A stretch of DNA of 64,000 bases from Saccharofermentans sp. (GTDB lineage: Bacteria > Bacillota_A > Clostridia > Saccharofermentanales > Saccharofermentanaceae): positions 39,872 to 103,871 of the forward strand of contig JAILHX010000025.1 in the NCBI GenBank assembly GCA_024695565.1, in the 5' to 3' direction. Positions 44,464-54,370 of the stretch are shown here, piece by piece (the stretch's first letter is position 1; each line of letters starts with the position of its first letter). Under the pieces are notes generated by a model, which ran no database searches, was not told where the DNA came from, and was given only the letters and a program-made list of their open reading frames with translations. Made by a program: the position numbers and the translations under genes.

Positions 44464-45324
44464 ATGCAAACGTTTTTAAAGAAATCCGCAGATAAGTTAT
44501 TGGCGATTATTCTGGCGGCAGTGATTACGATGGGAGTTGTCCCGGTTATTGCCGGGAATGCTGATGTCGAGGCAGCTGCAATAAAAGAGATCAAGGAAGT
44601 CGTAATAGACGGGATCACTCTTCCTAAGGAAGGAGAAATGCCTACAGTCGAAGGTATTACGACAAATGGTTCTGAAGCAGGATTTACAGTTGAGGAATCG
44701 TGCTGGATCGCTGAAAACGATTCCCATGAATATACAGGTGTATTTAAAGCCGGTGTGACCTATCGATTGATGTTCACTTTGCGTCCTTCCTCTCCGTCTT
44801 ATTCCTTCCCGTCATATGTTAAAAGAGGTATTAAGACTGTGATCAACGGGGTGGAATATATTTCAAGCGATTCATATCTGGCCGGAACGGCTTGTCTTTG
44901 GGGTGATGCAAGCGAATTATATATCTCTGTTTACTATAAAGTTCCTTATACCGGCTGGCAGCAGATCGGCGGTGTATGGTATTGCTTCACGGGTTCAGGC
45001 GTCATGTTGACAGGCTGGCAGAAGATAGGAGAAGTATGGTATTACTTTGAGTCTTCCGGTGCTATGGTTACAGGCTGGAAAGAGATAAACGGAGTGTATT
45101 ATTTCTTCAAGTCCAACGGCTCTATGGCAGCAAATGAATACTGCGGCGGATATTGGCTTGATGCAAGCGGTGCCTGGACTTATAAATACAAGGCTTCATG
45201 GAAGAAGGATGCCAAGGGCTGGTGGTACGGTGATGACTCCGGCTGGTATGCAAAGAACGGCGCATGGAAGATCGACGGAAAAGAATATAACTTCAACGCA
45301 TCGGGTTACTGCACGAATCCCTGA
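44464..45324 (+). CDS. Secreted cell-wall-binding repeat protein
   Basis: 286 residues. Signal peptide at 1-38 (Lys-rich start, LLAIILAAVITMGVVPVIAG, cut near AAA). A beta domain of about 110 residues follows, with no recognised family. Residues about 165-235 are three choline-binding-type repeats of the form GWxxIGxxWYYFxxSGxMxTGW; Trp and Tyr are in the normal places. The C-terminal module (about 230-286: ANEYCGGYWLDASGAWTYKY, DDSGWYAKNGAWKIDG, NFNASGYCTNP) is nearly the same as in the gene at 57.1 kb. These repeats usually hold proteins on choline-bearing wall polymers. RBS CCGGAGG precedes the ATG. Confidence 0.82.
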   Translation: MQTFLKKSADKLLAIILAAVITMGVVPVIAGNADVEAAAIKEIKEVVIDGITLPKEGEMPTVEGITTNGSEAGFTVEESCWIAENDSHEYTGVFKAGVTYRLMFTLRPSSPSYSFPSYVKRGIKTVINGVEYISSDSYLAGTACLWGDASELYISVYYKVPYTGWQQIGGVWYCFTGSGVMLTGWQKIGEVWYYFESSGAMVTGWKEINGVYYFFKSNGSMAANEYCGGYWLDASGAWTYKYKASWKKDAKGWWYGDDSGWYAKNGAWKIDGKEYNFNASGYCTNP

Positions 45325-45345
45325 CGGCAACTAAACTGATAAGGC

Positions 45346-45380
45346 GCCCTGCAAGTCATTTTGATCTGCAGGGCTTTTTT
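45346..45380 (+). terminator. Terminator of the cell-wall-binding gene
   Basis: GCCCTGCA/TGCAGGGC perfect 8-base stem (45346-45353 and 45367-45374) followed by six T residues. Confidence 0.92.
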
Positions 45381-45409
45381 ATTTTTTGACTATATTGTGA
45401 AATTCAGAT

Positions 45410-45520
45410 GTGCACGCCGGAGTACGGAAAATTCCGAAAAAACGTACTCAAAACAGCACTTTTTCAAAATGTACACTTCAGAGTACGGAAAAACTCGAAA
45501 ATCCGTACTCTGGCGTGCAC
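45410..45520. repeat. Intergenic nested inverted-repeat element
   Basis: 111 bases. The outer arms GTGCACGCCGGAGTACGGA (45410-45428) and TCCGTACTCTGGCGTGCAC (45502-45520) pair over 19 bases with one mismatch. Inside, GAGTACGGA/TCCGTACTC (45481-45489 and 45502-45510) and GAGTACG/CGTACTC (45420-45426 and 45443-45449) form two alternative hairpins. GAGTACGGAAAA occurs twice as a direct repeat. It lies in the 300-base gap between two terminators, so it is probably not transcribed. It has no reading frame and I see no second copy in the window. Confidence 0.82.
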
Positions 45521-45550
45521 TTATGAATCCTGATCGTGCGTTTGACCCTT

Positions 45551-45598
45551 AATAAAAAAGTTGTCTCATTTGTGAAACAAGTCACATATGAGACAACT
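45551..45598 (-). terminator. Terminator of leuS
   Basis: Arms 45559-45574 and 45583-45598 (16 bases, one mismatch), followed on the reverse strand by a run of T (A residues 45554-45559 on the forward strand). It could also stop forward transcription. Confidence 0.82.
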
Positions 45599-45624
45599 CA
45601 TGTTTGAATAATAGTTTTTTCAGA

Positions 45625-48108
45625 TCACTTTGCTACGATGTTGGCGATCCTGCCTTTAACGTAGATGAACTTGACTATAGATCTGCCGTTCAAAGCACCG
45701 TCAAGTCTGCTGTCTGCTTTTACGATAGCTTCGACTGCATCCTGGTCAGCTTCAGCGGGGATGTTGACCTTGAACTGAACCTTGCCGTTGATCTGTACGG
45801 CGATCTCGATCTCGTCTTTTACAAGAGCGCTCTCATCACAAACTGGCCATTTCTGGTTGTAGATTGAATAACCGTTGCACAGAGCTTCACACCAGAGTTC
45901 CTCCGTGAAGTGAGGAGCGAAGGGTGCAAGCAGGAGAACGAGTTTTTCAGTGGCGTATCTCTTGAACTCGGGCTTTGATGTTACGTCCTGGCTGTACTTT
46001 GTGATAGCGTTCAGGAGCTCCATCATTCTTGCGATAGGCGTGTTGAACTGGAATTTCTCGATATCAGCCGTAGAACTCTTGATTGCGTAATTGATCGCAT
46101 AGTTGAGTTCCTTGTCTGCTGCTGTCATATCTGATTTTGAAGGAACAGATGAAGAAGCCGTGCCTGTGCAGTCGGCAACACATGTCTCGATCCTTCTGAA
46201 GAACTTAACGATAGCCTGAAGTCCGGAATCTGCCCAGGGACCGCCCTCGATGTATGCGAAGCCGAATCCGAGATAAGTTCTGAATACGTCTGAACCGTAT
46301 TTGCTGATATAGTCGTCAGGTGCAACGGTGTTGCCTCTGGATTTGCTCATCTTCTGGCCGTCAGGTCCCAAGATTGTTCCCTGGTGAACAAGGCTTGTGA
46401 AAGGCTCGTCGAAATCGAGCATTCCCATATCACGCATAGCCTTTGTGAAGAATCTTGCATAGAGCAGGTGCATGCAGGCATGCTCGGCACCGCCGACATA
46501 CTTGTCGACAGGGCAGAACTTGTTGATCTTTTCCTTGGAGAACATCTCCTTGTCGTTTTTGTTATCCGGATATCTGAACTGATACCATGAGGAGTCGACG
46601 AAGGTGTCCATTGTATCAGGGTCACGTCTTGCATCGCCGCCGCACTTGGGGCACTTGCAGTTCATGAATGATTCGCACTTTGCAAGCGGACTCTCACCGT
46701 CGGGTGTGAACTCAACGTCGTAGGGGAGAAGAACAGGAAGTTCGTTCTCGGGTACGGGTACAACGCCGCATGAAGGGCAGTGGATCATGGGGATAGGTGT
46801 ACCCCAGTATCTCTGACGGGAGATGAGCCAGTCTCTGAGTCTGTAGTTGATCTTCCATTCGCCCATTCCGATGTCGGCGAGTTTTGCAACGATTGCTTTC
46901 TGTGCATCGTGCATCTCCATTCCGTCGAACTCTCCGGAATTTGTTAAGTAACCCTTTTTCTCGCAGTAAGGGAGTTCTGAATCGACACCCTTTTCGGGCT
47001 GGATAACACGGATGATATCAAGACCGTACTTGTGAGCAAAATCAAAGTCTCTTTCATCGTGTGAAGGAACTGCCATAACAACGCCGGTACCGTAACCTGC
47101 AACAACATAGTCTGCTGCCCATATCGGAACTCTTCTGCCGTTTAACGGGTGGATAGCATAAGCGCCTGTAAATACGCCTGTCTTTTCGCGTGTTGTGGAC
47201 ATACGGTCGATCTCTGTGACCTTGGCCGTAGCCTTGCGGTATTCCTCGACTGCATCACGGCATTCATCGGTCGTGAGCTTAGCACAAAGATCTGATTCAG
47301 GTGCGATAACGACATATGTGATACCCATGAACGTATCAACTCTTGTGGTGAACACTTCAAGCTTCATGGGTGAACCGTCTTCGTTTGTGAGGCGTTCACC
47401 GTTCTTTTCAACATAAAGCGCAACCTGTGCACCTTCGGATCTGCCGATCCAGTTCTTCTGGAGTTTCTTGGTCTTCTCGGGCCAGTCAAGCTTCGGAAGG
47501 TCATCTAAGAGTTCCTGTGCATACTCTGTGATCTTGAAGAACCACTGAGTCATGTTTTTGCGGATAACTTCGGAATGACATCTCTCGCAAGTACCGTCAA
47601 CGACCTGCTCGTTAGCTAGAACGGTCTTGCATGAAGGACACCAGTTGACAGGTGCGTTCTTACGGTAAGCGAGGCCTTTTTTGTAGAGTTCGATGAAGAA
47701 CCACTGATTCCATCTGTAGTAATCGGGCATGCAAGTCTTTACCTCATAGTCCCAATCCACAGTCGTGCCCATTGCCTGGAGCTGCTTTTCCATCGTGTCG
47801 ATATTCTTGAGCGTGGAATCCTTGGGATGGATACCGGTCTTTATCGCATAGTTCTCGGCAGGGAGTCCGAAGGAATCGAATCCCATGGGGTGGAAGAGGT
47901 TATATCCCTGCATGTGTTTGAATCTTGCCCAGGAGTCAGTCAGGGAGTAATTATACCAGTGACCCAGGTGAAGGTTGGCTCCGGAAGGATAGGAAAACAT
48001 CTCAAGGCAGTATAGTTTCTCGCCTTCGGCATCCGGATTAAACTTGTAGAGCTCTGTCTCAGCCCATTTTGCCTGCCACTTTTTGTCTGTCTCAATTGAA
48101 TAACTCAT
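45625..48108 (-). CDS. leuS: Leucyl-tRNA synthetase
   Basis: 827 residues from ATG 48108 (AAGGAG ahead; an upstream in-frame start at 48141 adds a poor N-terminus). Class I enzyme charging tRNA-Leu. Seen: the HLGH nucleotide motif (47-50), the CP1 editing domain with a CxxC zinc pair (about 155-180), HDERDFDFA in editing, and KMSKS (586-590). The domain order and length match the bacterial alpha-type LeuRS. It is a lone reverse-strand gene. Unlike many Firmicutes leuS genes, no T-box is visible in the 287 bases upstream. Confidence 0.97.
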   Translation of the reverse strand: MSYSIETDKKWQAKWAETELYKFNPDAEGEKLYCLEMFSYPSGANLHLGHWYNYSLTDSWARFKHMQGYNLFHPMGFDSFGLPAENYAIKTGIHPKDSTLKNIDTMEKQLQAMGTTVDWDYEVKTCMPDYYRWNQWFFIELYKKGLAYRKNAPVNWCPSCKTVLANEQVVDGTCERCHSEVIRKNMTQWFFKITEYAQELLDDLPKLDWPEKTKKLQKNWIGRSEGAQVALYVEKNGERLTNEDGSPMKLEVFTTRVDTFMGITYVVIAPESDLCAKLTTDECRDAVEEYRKATAKVTEIDRMSTTREKTGVFTGAYAIHPLNGRRVPIWAADYVVAGYGTGVVMAVPSHDERDFDFAHKYGLDIIRVIQPEKGVDSELPYCEKKGYLTNSGEFDGMEMHDAQKAIVAKLADIGMGEWKINYRLRDWLISRQRYWGTPIPMIHCPSCGVVPVPENELPVLLPYDVEFTPDGESPLAKCESFMNCKCPKCGGDARRDPDTMDTFVDSSWYQFRYPDNKNDKEMFSKEKINKFCPVDKYVGGAEHACMHLLYARFFTKAMRDMGMLDFDEPFTSLVHQGTILGPDGQKMSKSRGNTVAPDDYISKYGSDVFRTYLGFGFAYIEGGPWADSGLQAIVKFFRRIETCVADCTGTASSSVPSKSDMTAADKELNYAINYAIKSSTADIEKFQFNTPIARMMELLNAITKYSQDVTSKPEFKRYATEKLVLLLAPFAPHFTEELWCEALCNGYSIYNQKWPVCDESALVKDEIEIAVQINGKVQFKVNIPAEADQDAVEAIVKADSRLDGALNGRSIVKFIYVKGRIANIVAK

Positions 48109-48395
48109 GGTTAAAGACTCCTTATTCTTATAATTGAACAATTAATTATACTCCGATGTTTTCAAAAATTATATAGACAAATATTTACACGCGTGTTATC
48201 AACTGCGGGAATCAAATCGGTTTGCGATTTGAGATAAAATGCCCGAAATGCCTTATAATCGCCGCAATTTGAAATCAGAATGTCACTTAAAATAGGGCCT
48301 GTCCACATTGATTTTTAGAAAGTCGAATGTAATAATAAATTGAATTTTTACGGGTAAATGCGTCTTTTGACGCTTTCTAATATATGAGGTGAGCC
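48109..48395. other. Divergent intergenic region leuS/mreB
   Basis: 287 bases without a gene. It holds ACACGCGTGT (48187-48196, perfect palindrome), TCAAATCG-N5-CGATTTGA (48212-48232), a GCGTC-TTTT-GACGC hairpin (48360-48373) just before the mreB ribosome site, and a TTGATT/TAATAA promoter candidate (48308-48335, 16-base spacer) for mreB. On the reverse strand a TATAAT near 48149-48154 may serve leuS. No T-box motif is present. Confidence 0.5.
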
Positions 48396-49406
48396 ATGGG
48401 TTTAGGTATGGAAATTGGTGTCGATCTCGGCACCAGCAGTGTTCTTGTTTATATCAGGGGTAAGGGTATCGTTCTCAAAGAACCCTCTGTTGTGGCAGTT
48501 AACAGCAAGACAGGAAAGGTACTGGCAGTAGGTGAGTCCGCTTCTCTTATGCTCGGACGTACCCCCGGTATCGTTGAAGCCATAAGACCTTTGCGTGAAG
48601 GCGTTATCTCGGATTTCAGAGCAACAGAAGTCATGCTCAAGGCATTTATAGGCCGTGTCTGCACAGGCCTTCGTGCCACATATTTCAAGCCTACGATAGT
48701 TGTCTGCGTTCCTTCGGTAATTACACCGGTTGAGCAGCAGGCCGTTGAGAATGCCTGCCGTCATGCAGGTGCCAAGGATGTTTTCCTTATCAGAGAGCCT
48801 ATCGCAGCTGCAATCGGCGCAGGTATCGATATCACAAAGGCCTGCGGTTCCATGGTCGTTGATATCGGCGGCGGTACGACGGATATCTCCGTTATCTCGC
48901 TTTGCGAACCTGTTGTAGATGCTTCTTTGAAAGTAGCAGGAGACAAGTTCGACGAAGCGATCATCAAGCACGTAAGGAAGAGACACAATATCCTCATCGG
49001 TGAGAAGACGGCAGAAAAGCTCAAGATCGAGATCGGCTGCGCTTATCCGAGAGATGAGGAGCTCACATTAGATGTTCAGGGAAGAAACATAATCACGGGT
49101 CTTCCTTCTACTGTTACGGTGTCTTCCACCGAAATGCTCGAAGCATTGGAAGAGCCTATTACACAGATCTTTGAAGCTGTTCATAACGTTCTCGAGAGAA
49201 CACCTCCTGAACTTATGGCGGATATCTCACAAAGAGGTATCGTCATGACCGGCGGCGGTGCTATGCTCTATGGTCTTGACCACATGCTCTCAAACAGGAT
49301 CGGTATCGATGTTTACCTTGCACAGGATCCTATTTCCTGCGTTGTTATCGGAACCGGTAAGGCATTGGATATGATGGATAAGTTCGCTGCATTAAGCGAC
49401 AACTGA
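48396..49406 (+). CDS. mreB: MreB/Mbl rod-shape actin homologue
   Basis: 336 residues, full MreB length. Actin-fold ATPase that guides elongation of the side wall at the inner membrane. Seen: the first phosphate loop VDLGTSSVLVYIRGKGI, the phosphate 2 motif VVDIGGGTTDISVISL, the EPIAAAIGAG segment and the late GIVMTGGGAMLYGL adenosine loop. It is not next to mreC-mreD, so it is likely an Mbl- or MreBH-type paralogue. Start ATG with GAGGTGA. Confidence 0.9.
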   Translation: MGLGMEIGVDLGTSSVLVYIRGKGIVLKEPSVVAVNSKTGKVLAVGESASLMLGRTPGIVEAIRPLREGVISDFRATEVMLKAFIGRVCTGLRATYFKPTIVVCVPSVITPVEQQAVENACRHAGAKDVFLIREPIAAAIGAGIDITKACGSMVVDIGGGTTDISVISLCEPVVDASLKVAGDKFDEAIIKHVRKRHNILIGEKTAEKLKIEIGCAYPRDEELTLDVQGRNIITGLPSTVTVSSTEMLEALEEPITQIFEAVHNVLERTPPELMADISQRGIVMTGGGAMLYGLDHMLSNRIGIDVYLAQDPISCVVIGTGKALDMMDKFAALSDN

Positions 49407-49464
49407 TCAAGTCATATTGATAATGCGTACGTGATTGACTGAAAGGCTATTAAATGTTACTATT

Positions 49465-49493
49465 ATGCGCGTCGGGGTATTCCCGGCGCGCAT
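49465..49493 (+). terminator. Strong hairpin after mreB
   Basis: ATGCGCGTCGGG/CCCGGCGCGCAT, 12 pairs with one G-U and a five-base loop. Downstream T content is low (TCATTTGAGATTTAG), so it may end transcription weakly. Confidence 0.6.
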
Positions 49494-49612
49494 TCATTTG
49501 AGATTTAGATTTTTCCTTTTAAGTTAGTAGTTTTTCCCCTTTAAGCAGGATTACGCGGATAATAGGATCTTTTGGGAATACTCAAACAAAACTTTATATT
49601 TGAAAGGCGTTT

Positions 49613-51781
49613 ATGGACGATTTAGACAATCTTAATTCCAAGACGGATTCTGACTTAAGGCAGATAGCCGTCGCATTCGGGGATTTTACTCCGGAAGAAG
49701 CAGAAGCAAAAACAAGAGATGAATTAATACTGGCTATTACGGGTGCCAAGGATATCGGTGACGTAACTGTTGTCGATCTTTCGGAAGATTCTGTGCCTGT
49801 AAAGCCCGTTCCTGTACCTGAGGCTATGACAAGCACGGAGAACCGCAAATCTCTCGATGAACTTATCGTAGATGTCGGAAGGACTGCAAGATTTGAGACA
49901 AACGAATTAGCAGATGCCATGATCAAGGCAGAACGAGAAGAGGAGAAAAAAGTGGCAAAGAAAGAATCCGATGAAGCAGGCAAGCAGCTTGAACTGAAGG
50001 ATATCGCAGCCGTGGAAGAACCAAAAGCTGCAGATGAAGTTCCCGCTGAGGAGAAGAAGCCTGCAAAACGCACAAGAAAGATCAAGGCAAAGGCCGAAGA
50101 AGAGGCTCCCGCTAAAGCGGAAGCAGCTGAGGTTAAAGCTGAAGAACCTGCCGCTGCTAAAGAAAGCGAAGCAAAGCCCGCTAAAGCAGGCAGAGCAGGC
50201 AAGGGAACAAAGACAGCAAAAGCTTCTAAGGACAACAAGGCTGATAAAGCTGAGAAAACTGAAAAATCAGATAAAGCAGATAAAGCAGACGAAGACATCA
50301 AGCCTGAAAGCAAAGCTAAAAAATCCAGGTCACGCAAGAAGACAGACAAAGCTGCTGAGGCTGAAACTGTTGTGACAGAGGAAGTTAAAGAACCTGCTGC
50401 AGAGACTGTTACTGAGACAGTTTCTGAAGTTCCCGCTGTTGAAGCTGCTCCCGCTGAGGCTGTTCGTGCTGAAGAGAAGCCTCAGGCACCTGTTCAGGGT
50501 CAGAATAAGCATGGAAGATCCAAGCGCAGAAAGATATCTTTCGGTCCCGGTCAGGACACAAAGACTGTTGAGACAACAGAGGAAGCACCTGCTGAGAGCG
50601 AAGAGGAAGTCCCAGAGATCGTTCTTCCCGTTGAGATCGAGATCGAAGGTGTTCTTGCCATCAATAACAATGAAGGCAATAAGAATGATTTCTGCGGATT
50701 TGTCCACAGGAACAACTATCTGCCGGGTGAAGATGATGCTTACGTTCCCGGTCAGATGATAAAGAGAATGGGATTAAGAAGAGGCGATTATATCAAGGGC
50801 TTTGCGATCCCCAAGCGCGGCAAAGACAGATATGCACCGCTCAAGCGCGTTACTGAAGTTAACGGCATTCCGGTCATCGAGAATGACTATGAGAATATCA
50901 GAAGACGTCCCAAGTTCGAGAGCCTCACGGCCATCTATCCTGATGAGAGACTTGACTTGGAGACAGAGAAGGAAGACATCTCCACAAGGATAATCGACCT
51001 TTTCTCGCCTATCGGCAAGGGCCAGAGAGGAATGATCGTTTCCCCGCCGAAGGCAGGTAAGACTATCCTTCTCCAAAAGGTCGCAAATTCTATCACTGCC
51101 AACAATCCCGCATGTGAACTTATCGTTCTTCTTATCGACGAGCGTCCTGAGGAAGTTACGGACATGCAGAGAAATATCCAGGGCGAAGTTGTTTATTCAA
51201 CATTTGATAAGCGCCCCGAAAACCACGTAAGAGTTACAGAGCTCGTTCTAGAGAGAGCAATGAGACTCGTTGAGCTCGGCAAGGACGTTGTAATCCTTTT
51301 GGACTCCATGACAAGACTTGCAAGAGCTTACAACCTTACGATCAATCCTACCGGAAGAACCTTGTCGGGCGGTCTTGATCCGGGATCACTCTACGGGCCT
51401 AAGAGATTCTTCGGTGCCGCACGTAACATCGAGCACGGCGGAAGCCTTACGATCCTTGCAACTGCGCTTATCGAGACAGGTTCAAGGATGGACGAGGTTA
51501 TCTTCGAGGAGTTCAAGGGAACCGGTAACATGGAAGTCACTCTCGACAGAAAGCTTGCTGACAGAAGAGTATTCCCTGCTATTGCGGTCGATAAATCAGG
51601 TACAAGAAGAGAGGATCTCCTGCTTACGCCTGAGGAACTCGATGCGGTATGGCTCATCCGAAGAAGGATCGCCGAGGCGGATACTATTACGGCTACCAAT
51701 GCGGTCATCAGCTTTATGGAGAAGACGACGAGCAACAAGTCTTTCGTACTTTCCGTAAAGAAATCTTTTGCAACCGATTGA
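49613..51781 (+). CDS. rho: Transcription termination factor Rho with a long disordered insertion
   Basis: 722 residues, against about 420 in E. coli. The Rho N-terminal domain is at about 1-42 ([19 protein letters not shown]). Residues about 90-325 are a low-complexity Ala/Lys/Glu-rich stretch. The RNA-binding cold-shock domain (about 345-420: [31 protein letters not shown]) and the ATPase (about 425-722) are complete: Walker A in [33 protein letters not shown], the Q loop [19 protein letters not shown], and [13 protein letters not shown] functional helicase is expected. The insertion may control RNA interaction or phase behaviour. The ribosome site GAAAGGC precedes ATG. Confidence 0.95.
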   Translation: MDDLDNLNSKTDSDLRQIAVAFGDFTPEEAEAKTRDELILAITGAKDIGDVTVVDLSEDSVPVKPVPVPEAMTSTENRKSLDELIVDVGRTARFETNELADAMIKAEREEEKKVAKKESDEAGKQLELKDIAAVEEPKAADEVPAEEKKPAKRTRKIKAKAEEEAPAKAEAAEVKAEEPAAAKESEAKPAKAGRAGKGTKTAKASKDNKADKAEKTEKSDKADKADEDIKPESKAKKSRSRKKTDKAAEAETVVTEEVKEPAAETVTETVSEVPAVEAAPAEAVRAEEKPQAPVQGQNKHGRSKRRKISFGPGQDTKTVETTEEAPAESEEEVPEIVLPVEIEIEGVLAINNNEGNKNDFCGFVHRNNYLPGEDDAYVPGQMIKRMGLRRGDYIKGFAIPKRGKDRYAPLKRVTEVNGIPVIENDYENIRRRPKFESLTAIYPDERLDLETEKEDISTRIIDLFSPIGKGQRGMIVSPPKAGKTILLQKVANSITANNPACELIVLLIDERPEEVTDMQRNIQGEVVYSTFDKRPENHVRVTELVLERAMRLVELGKDVVILLDSMTRLARAYNLTINPTGRTLSGGLDPGSLYGPKRFFGAARNIEHGGSLTILATALIETGSRMDEVIFEEFKGTGNMEVTLDRKLADRRVFPAIAVDKSGTRREDLLLTPEELDAVWLIRRRIAEADTITATNAVISFMEKTTSNKSFVLSVKKSFATD

Positions 51782-51789
51782 CAACCCGT

Positions 51790-51880
51790 AACTATTCAAG
51801 TAATATAGCAAGGCTAACACGAAGAATCCGGTATGACATACGTGATAATACGGTTACGCGTCATATCTTTGATTGAGAGG
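51790..51880 (+). promoter_or_regulatory. Possible leader of rpmE
   Basis: The 110-base gap before rpmE has an inverted repeat (TATGAC at 51833-51838, GTCATA at 51860-51865) enclosing TACGTGATAATACGGTTACGC. Its place fits an L31 leader that binds the protein, but I cannot match it to a named motif with confidence. Confidence 0.3.
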
Positions 51881-51891
51881 TGAAAGGTAAA

Positions 51892-52092
51892 ATGAAAGAA
51901 GGAATCCATCCTAAGACGCAGCTCGTCACAGTTAAGTGTGCATGCGGCAACACATTCGAGACTCTGTCCACAAAGAGCGATCTGAGAGTTGATATCTGCT
52001 CTAACTGCCACCCGTTCTATACAGGCAAGCAGAAGCTCGTTGATACAGGCGGACGTGTTGATAAGTTCAAGAAGAGAATGGAAAAGGCTTAA
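51892..52092 (+). CDS. rpmE: 50S ribosomal protein L31 (zinc-binding type)
   Basis: 66 residues from ATG 51892; a GTG at 51880 would add four residues, but GAGAGGTGAAAGG is the ribosome site. It has the zinc ligand pairs CACGNTF and [13 protein letters not shown], so this is the C+ (zinc) form, which is repressed or replaced by YtiA in low zinc in other Firmicutes. It follows rho, an order common in Firmicutes, and ends at its own terminator. Confidence 0.96.
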   Translation: MKEGIHPKTQLVTVKCACGNTFETLSTKSDLRVDICSNCHPFYTGKQKLVDTGGRVDKFKKRMEKA

Positions 52093-52117
52093 TTCTCGAG
52101 TTTGACACAGATTACAG

Positions 52118-52147
52118 ACCGCTTCCGGATTACAGGAGGCGGTTTTT
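52118..52147 (+). terminator. Terminator of rpmE
   Basis: ACCGCTTCC/GGAGGCGGT stem (52118-52126 and 52135-52143), one G-U pair, followed by five T residues. Confidence 0.9.
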
Positions 52148-52234
52148 ATATGCCGTTTTTTTCCCGAAAAGCATGATCCTTCAAGTTTATTCCGATATTT
52201 TGCCTTTAGTCTGTAATATCACTGTCCTTTTTAT

Positions 52235-52262
52235 TTGTTATAATCTTTTCAGAATGTATAAT
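52235..52262 (+). promoter_or_regulatory. Promoter of the DUF1385-prmC operon
   Basis: TTGTTA at 52235-52240 and TATAAT at 52257-52262, 16 bases apart. The transcript would start near 52269, so the ATG at 52264 is not used and the start is 52285. Confidence 0.58.
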
Positions 52263-52284
52263 TATGCTCTTTTGGGGGACGAAT

Positions 52285-53403
52285 ATGTCTGAAAATAACG
52301 ACAATATGAAATTGATCACTGAAGATCAGATTCAAGAGATAACACCGGAACAGTATGAACAGGAGATAGTTCCGGCAGAGAAACCTGAGAAAAAGGTTCC
52401 TGCAAAGGCTTCGAAGAAGAAATCAAAGAAGAATGAAGCTCCTTTAAAGAAGACAACGATCGGAGGACAGGCACTGATCGAGGGTGTCATGATGGTTGGT
52501 CCCTCAAGAACAGCAATGGCTGTAAGGAAGGGCGACGGTACGATCTATGTCGAGGAGATAAAGCAGAACGAGAGGACTACCTATTTTGAGAAAGTTCCTT
52601 TTGTAAGAGGTTGCATCAGATTTTATAAGATGCTCGTCACCGGTACCGGAGCGCTCATGAAGGCTGCGGATATCTCTGAAGAAGGAAAGCCTGAAGAGAA
52701 TAAAGAAGGTGCCAAGAAGTCCCGTCTTGACGAATTTGCTGAAAGACATTTCAATGTCATGATGACGATCTCCGCGATCATCGGAATCCTTTTATCGGTA
52801 GGCCTTTTTATCCTAGCTCCGAGACTCATTATCGAGATCGCCGCAAAATTCATTCCCGAGGAATTACTGGAACTGACCTGGATGTCAGTCCTACTGAATG
52901 TGGCTGAAGGTCTTTTAAGACTTCTCATATTCCTTTTGTACCTGATATTTGCTTCCAGCCTTAAGGACATTAAGAGAGTATGGCGTTATCACGGTGCGGA
53001 GCATAAGACTATCGCATGCTATGAAGCCGGACTTCCTCTTACGGTCGAGAACGTTTTGAAGCAGACACGTTTCCATCCCCGCTGCGGAACATCATTTATG
53101 TTCAATGTCCTTGCGATATCTATCATTATCTATACGGTTATCGGGATATTTACCGGCGCTCAGCCAATGTGGGTCAATCTGGTCATAAGACTTGTTGCTA
53201 TACCGATCATTTGCTCGATATCTTATGAGATATTACGATTTGTCGGAAAACATGACAGGAACTGGTGCTGCAGACTTATGAGCAAGCCCGGTCTCTGGCT
53301 TCAGAAGTTTACGACAGAAGAACCTGACGGTCCGATCGTTGAAGTTGCGATCGCTTCCATGCAGGCAGTAATCCCGGAGAACAAGGAAGATGACGTCTGG
53401 TAA
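52285..53403 (+). CDS. DUF1385 (YqhQ-like) membrane protein
   Basis: 372 residues from ATG 52285 with GGGGGAC upstream. The family signature GGQALIEGVMMVGP is at about 67, after a Lys-rich N-terminus. Three or four membrane helices (about 165-190, 215-235, 250-275, 290-310) and the strongly conserved VWRYHGAEHKTIACYEAGLPL and TRFHPRCGTSF follow. Family knowledge: YqhQ is usually near prmC/prfA and rpmE in Clostridia; the His/Cys-rich segment suggests metal binding, but the role is unknown. Its stop overlaps the prmC start by 14 bases. Confidence 0.9.
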   Translation: MSENNDNMKLITEDQIQEITPEQYEQEIVPAEKPEKKVPAKASKKKSKKNEAPLKKTTIGGQALIEGVMMVGPSRTAMAVRKGDGTIYVEEIKQNERTTYFEKVPFVRGCIRFYKMLVTGTGALMKAADISEEGKPEENKEGAKKSRLDEFAERHFNVMMTISAIIGILLSVGLFILAPRLIIEIAAKFIPEELLELTWMSVLLNVAEGLLRLLIFLLYLIFASSLKDIKRVWRYHGAEHKTIACYEAGLPLTVENVLKQTRFHPRCGTSFMFNVLAISIIIYTVIGIFTGAQPMWVNLVIRLVAIPIICSISYEILRFVGKHDRNWCCRLMSKPGLWLQKFTTEEPDGPIVEVAIASMQAVIPENKEDDVW

Positions 53404-54238
53404 TGACCGGCTTCTCGCGATGCTGAAAGATTCAGGCGACGACGAAGCTTCGTTGGACCTTGGGATCCTCAGTGAGGAATTTGAAGGAGAAGCATTAGAA
53501 AATGCTGTTAAGAGGCGCGCTTCAGGCGAGCCTCTTGCTTATATTCTGGGATACCGCCATTTTTACAAAGAATGTTACAAGGTCTGCCCGGGTGTTCTTA
53601 TACCAAGAGCTGATACTGAGACTGTTGTTGAAGCTGCGCTAAGTTTTCTGGGGATAAACAGCATGGGCACGGGAGATCTCCTGAATATCCCTTCGTACGG
53701 CATGGGCATCAGTGATATCAGATTTGCCGATCTTTGCACGGGCTCCGGGTGTATCGGCATCTCTCTTGCCAATGAGATAACGAGAAAAGGCGGCAAAGCA
53801 AAGGGATATCTTATCGACATAAGCGATACGGCAATTGATACGGCTTCTGAAAATGTAAGGACTCAGGCTGTCAGACCGGAAGAAATAGAAGTGATCAAAC
53901 ATGATATTACCGGATCTGTCCCGGATCTTGGGAGGCTTGATATCATCGTATCCAATCCGCCTTATATCTCGAACTCCGAAATGAACGAGCTTGACAGCGT
54001 TGTAAAAGATCACGAGCCTGATCTTGCTTTAAGGGCAGGAGATGACGGACTTGATTTCTATCCGTATATCCTCAAATGCGCGAAAGAGCTTCTTAAGGAC
54101 GGCGGAGCCCTTATAGTCGAACACGGATACGCCCAGGGAGATGCAGTAAGGGACATTTTCGTGCAGGGTGGTATGAAAAATTGTCTTATGATAAAAGATT
54201 ACGGGAACAATCCGAGAGTCACCATCGGAATTAAATAA
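53390..54238 (+). CDS. prmC: Peptide chain release factor N5-glutamine methyltransferase
   Basis: 282 residues. Methylates the GGQ glutamine of RF1 and RF2 using SAM. Seen: VLIPRADTETVV near the N-domain end, the SAM motif FADLCTGSGCIGISLANE, and VSNPPYIS, the NPPY catalytic motif. The start overlaps the DUF1385 gene, giving translational coupling. It is missing its usual neighbour prfA, which is not in the window. Length is normal. Confidence 0.94.
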   Translation: MTSGNDRLLAMLKDSGDDEASLDLGILSEEFEGEALENAVKRRASGEPLAYILGYRHFYKECYKVCPGVLIPRADTETVVEAALSFLGINSMGTGDLLNIPSYGMGISDIRFADLCTGSGCIGISLANEITRKGGKAKGYLIDISDTAIDTASENVRTQAVRPEEIEVIKHDITGSVPDLGRLDIIVSNPPYISNSEMNELDSVVKDHEPDLALRAGDDGLDFYPYILKCAKELLKDGGALIVEHGYAQGDAVRDIFVQGGMKNCLMIKDYGNNPRVTIGIK

Positions 54239-54307
54239 GCGAAAAAGCCTGTAAATAATGGGTTTTCAGGCCTGCAAAAAATATATTTAAAATTTTTCGA
54301 TTTTTCT

Positions 54308-54333
54308 TGTAACGAATTTGTGATTCTTACGTC
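54308..54333 (+). promoter_or_regulatory. ECF-sigma-type promoter (TGTAAC-N16-CGTC)
   Basis: TGTAAC at 54308-54313 and CGTC at 54330-54333 match the Bacillus SigX/SigM/SigV-type consensus. It lies 37 bases before the sigma gene, so the sigma factor probably makes its own operon positively autoregulated. Confidence 0.65.
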
Positions 54334-54370
54334 TAACAGGTGAGATCACAAAAGAAAGGTTGTTTGATAC

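Noticed and set aside
45410..45520. Nested inverted repeat taken as a leuS or surface-gene terminator
   Set aside because: Both genes already have a good terminator, and the element has no T run; kept as a separate repeat.
48109..48395. T-box before leuS
   Set aside because: The conserved GGTGG-ACCGCG core and an antiterminator are absent in the upstream region.
49594..50349. 251-residue reverse ORF rich in Ser, Ala, Leu and Phe
   Set aside because: It is the mirror of the low-complexity Lys/Ala/Glu part of rho; no ribosome site and composition is an artefact.
54245..54275. Terminator after prmC
   Set aside because: GCCTG/CAGGC is only five pairs with a long loop and is followed by GCAAAAAAT, not T residues.
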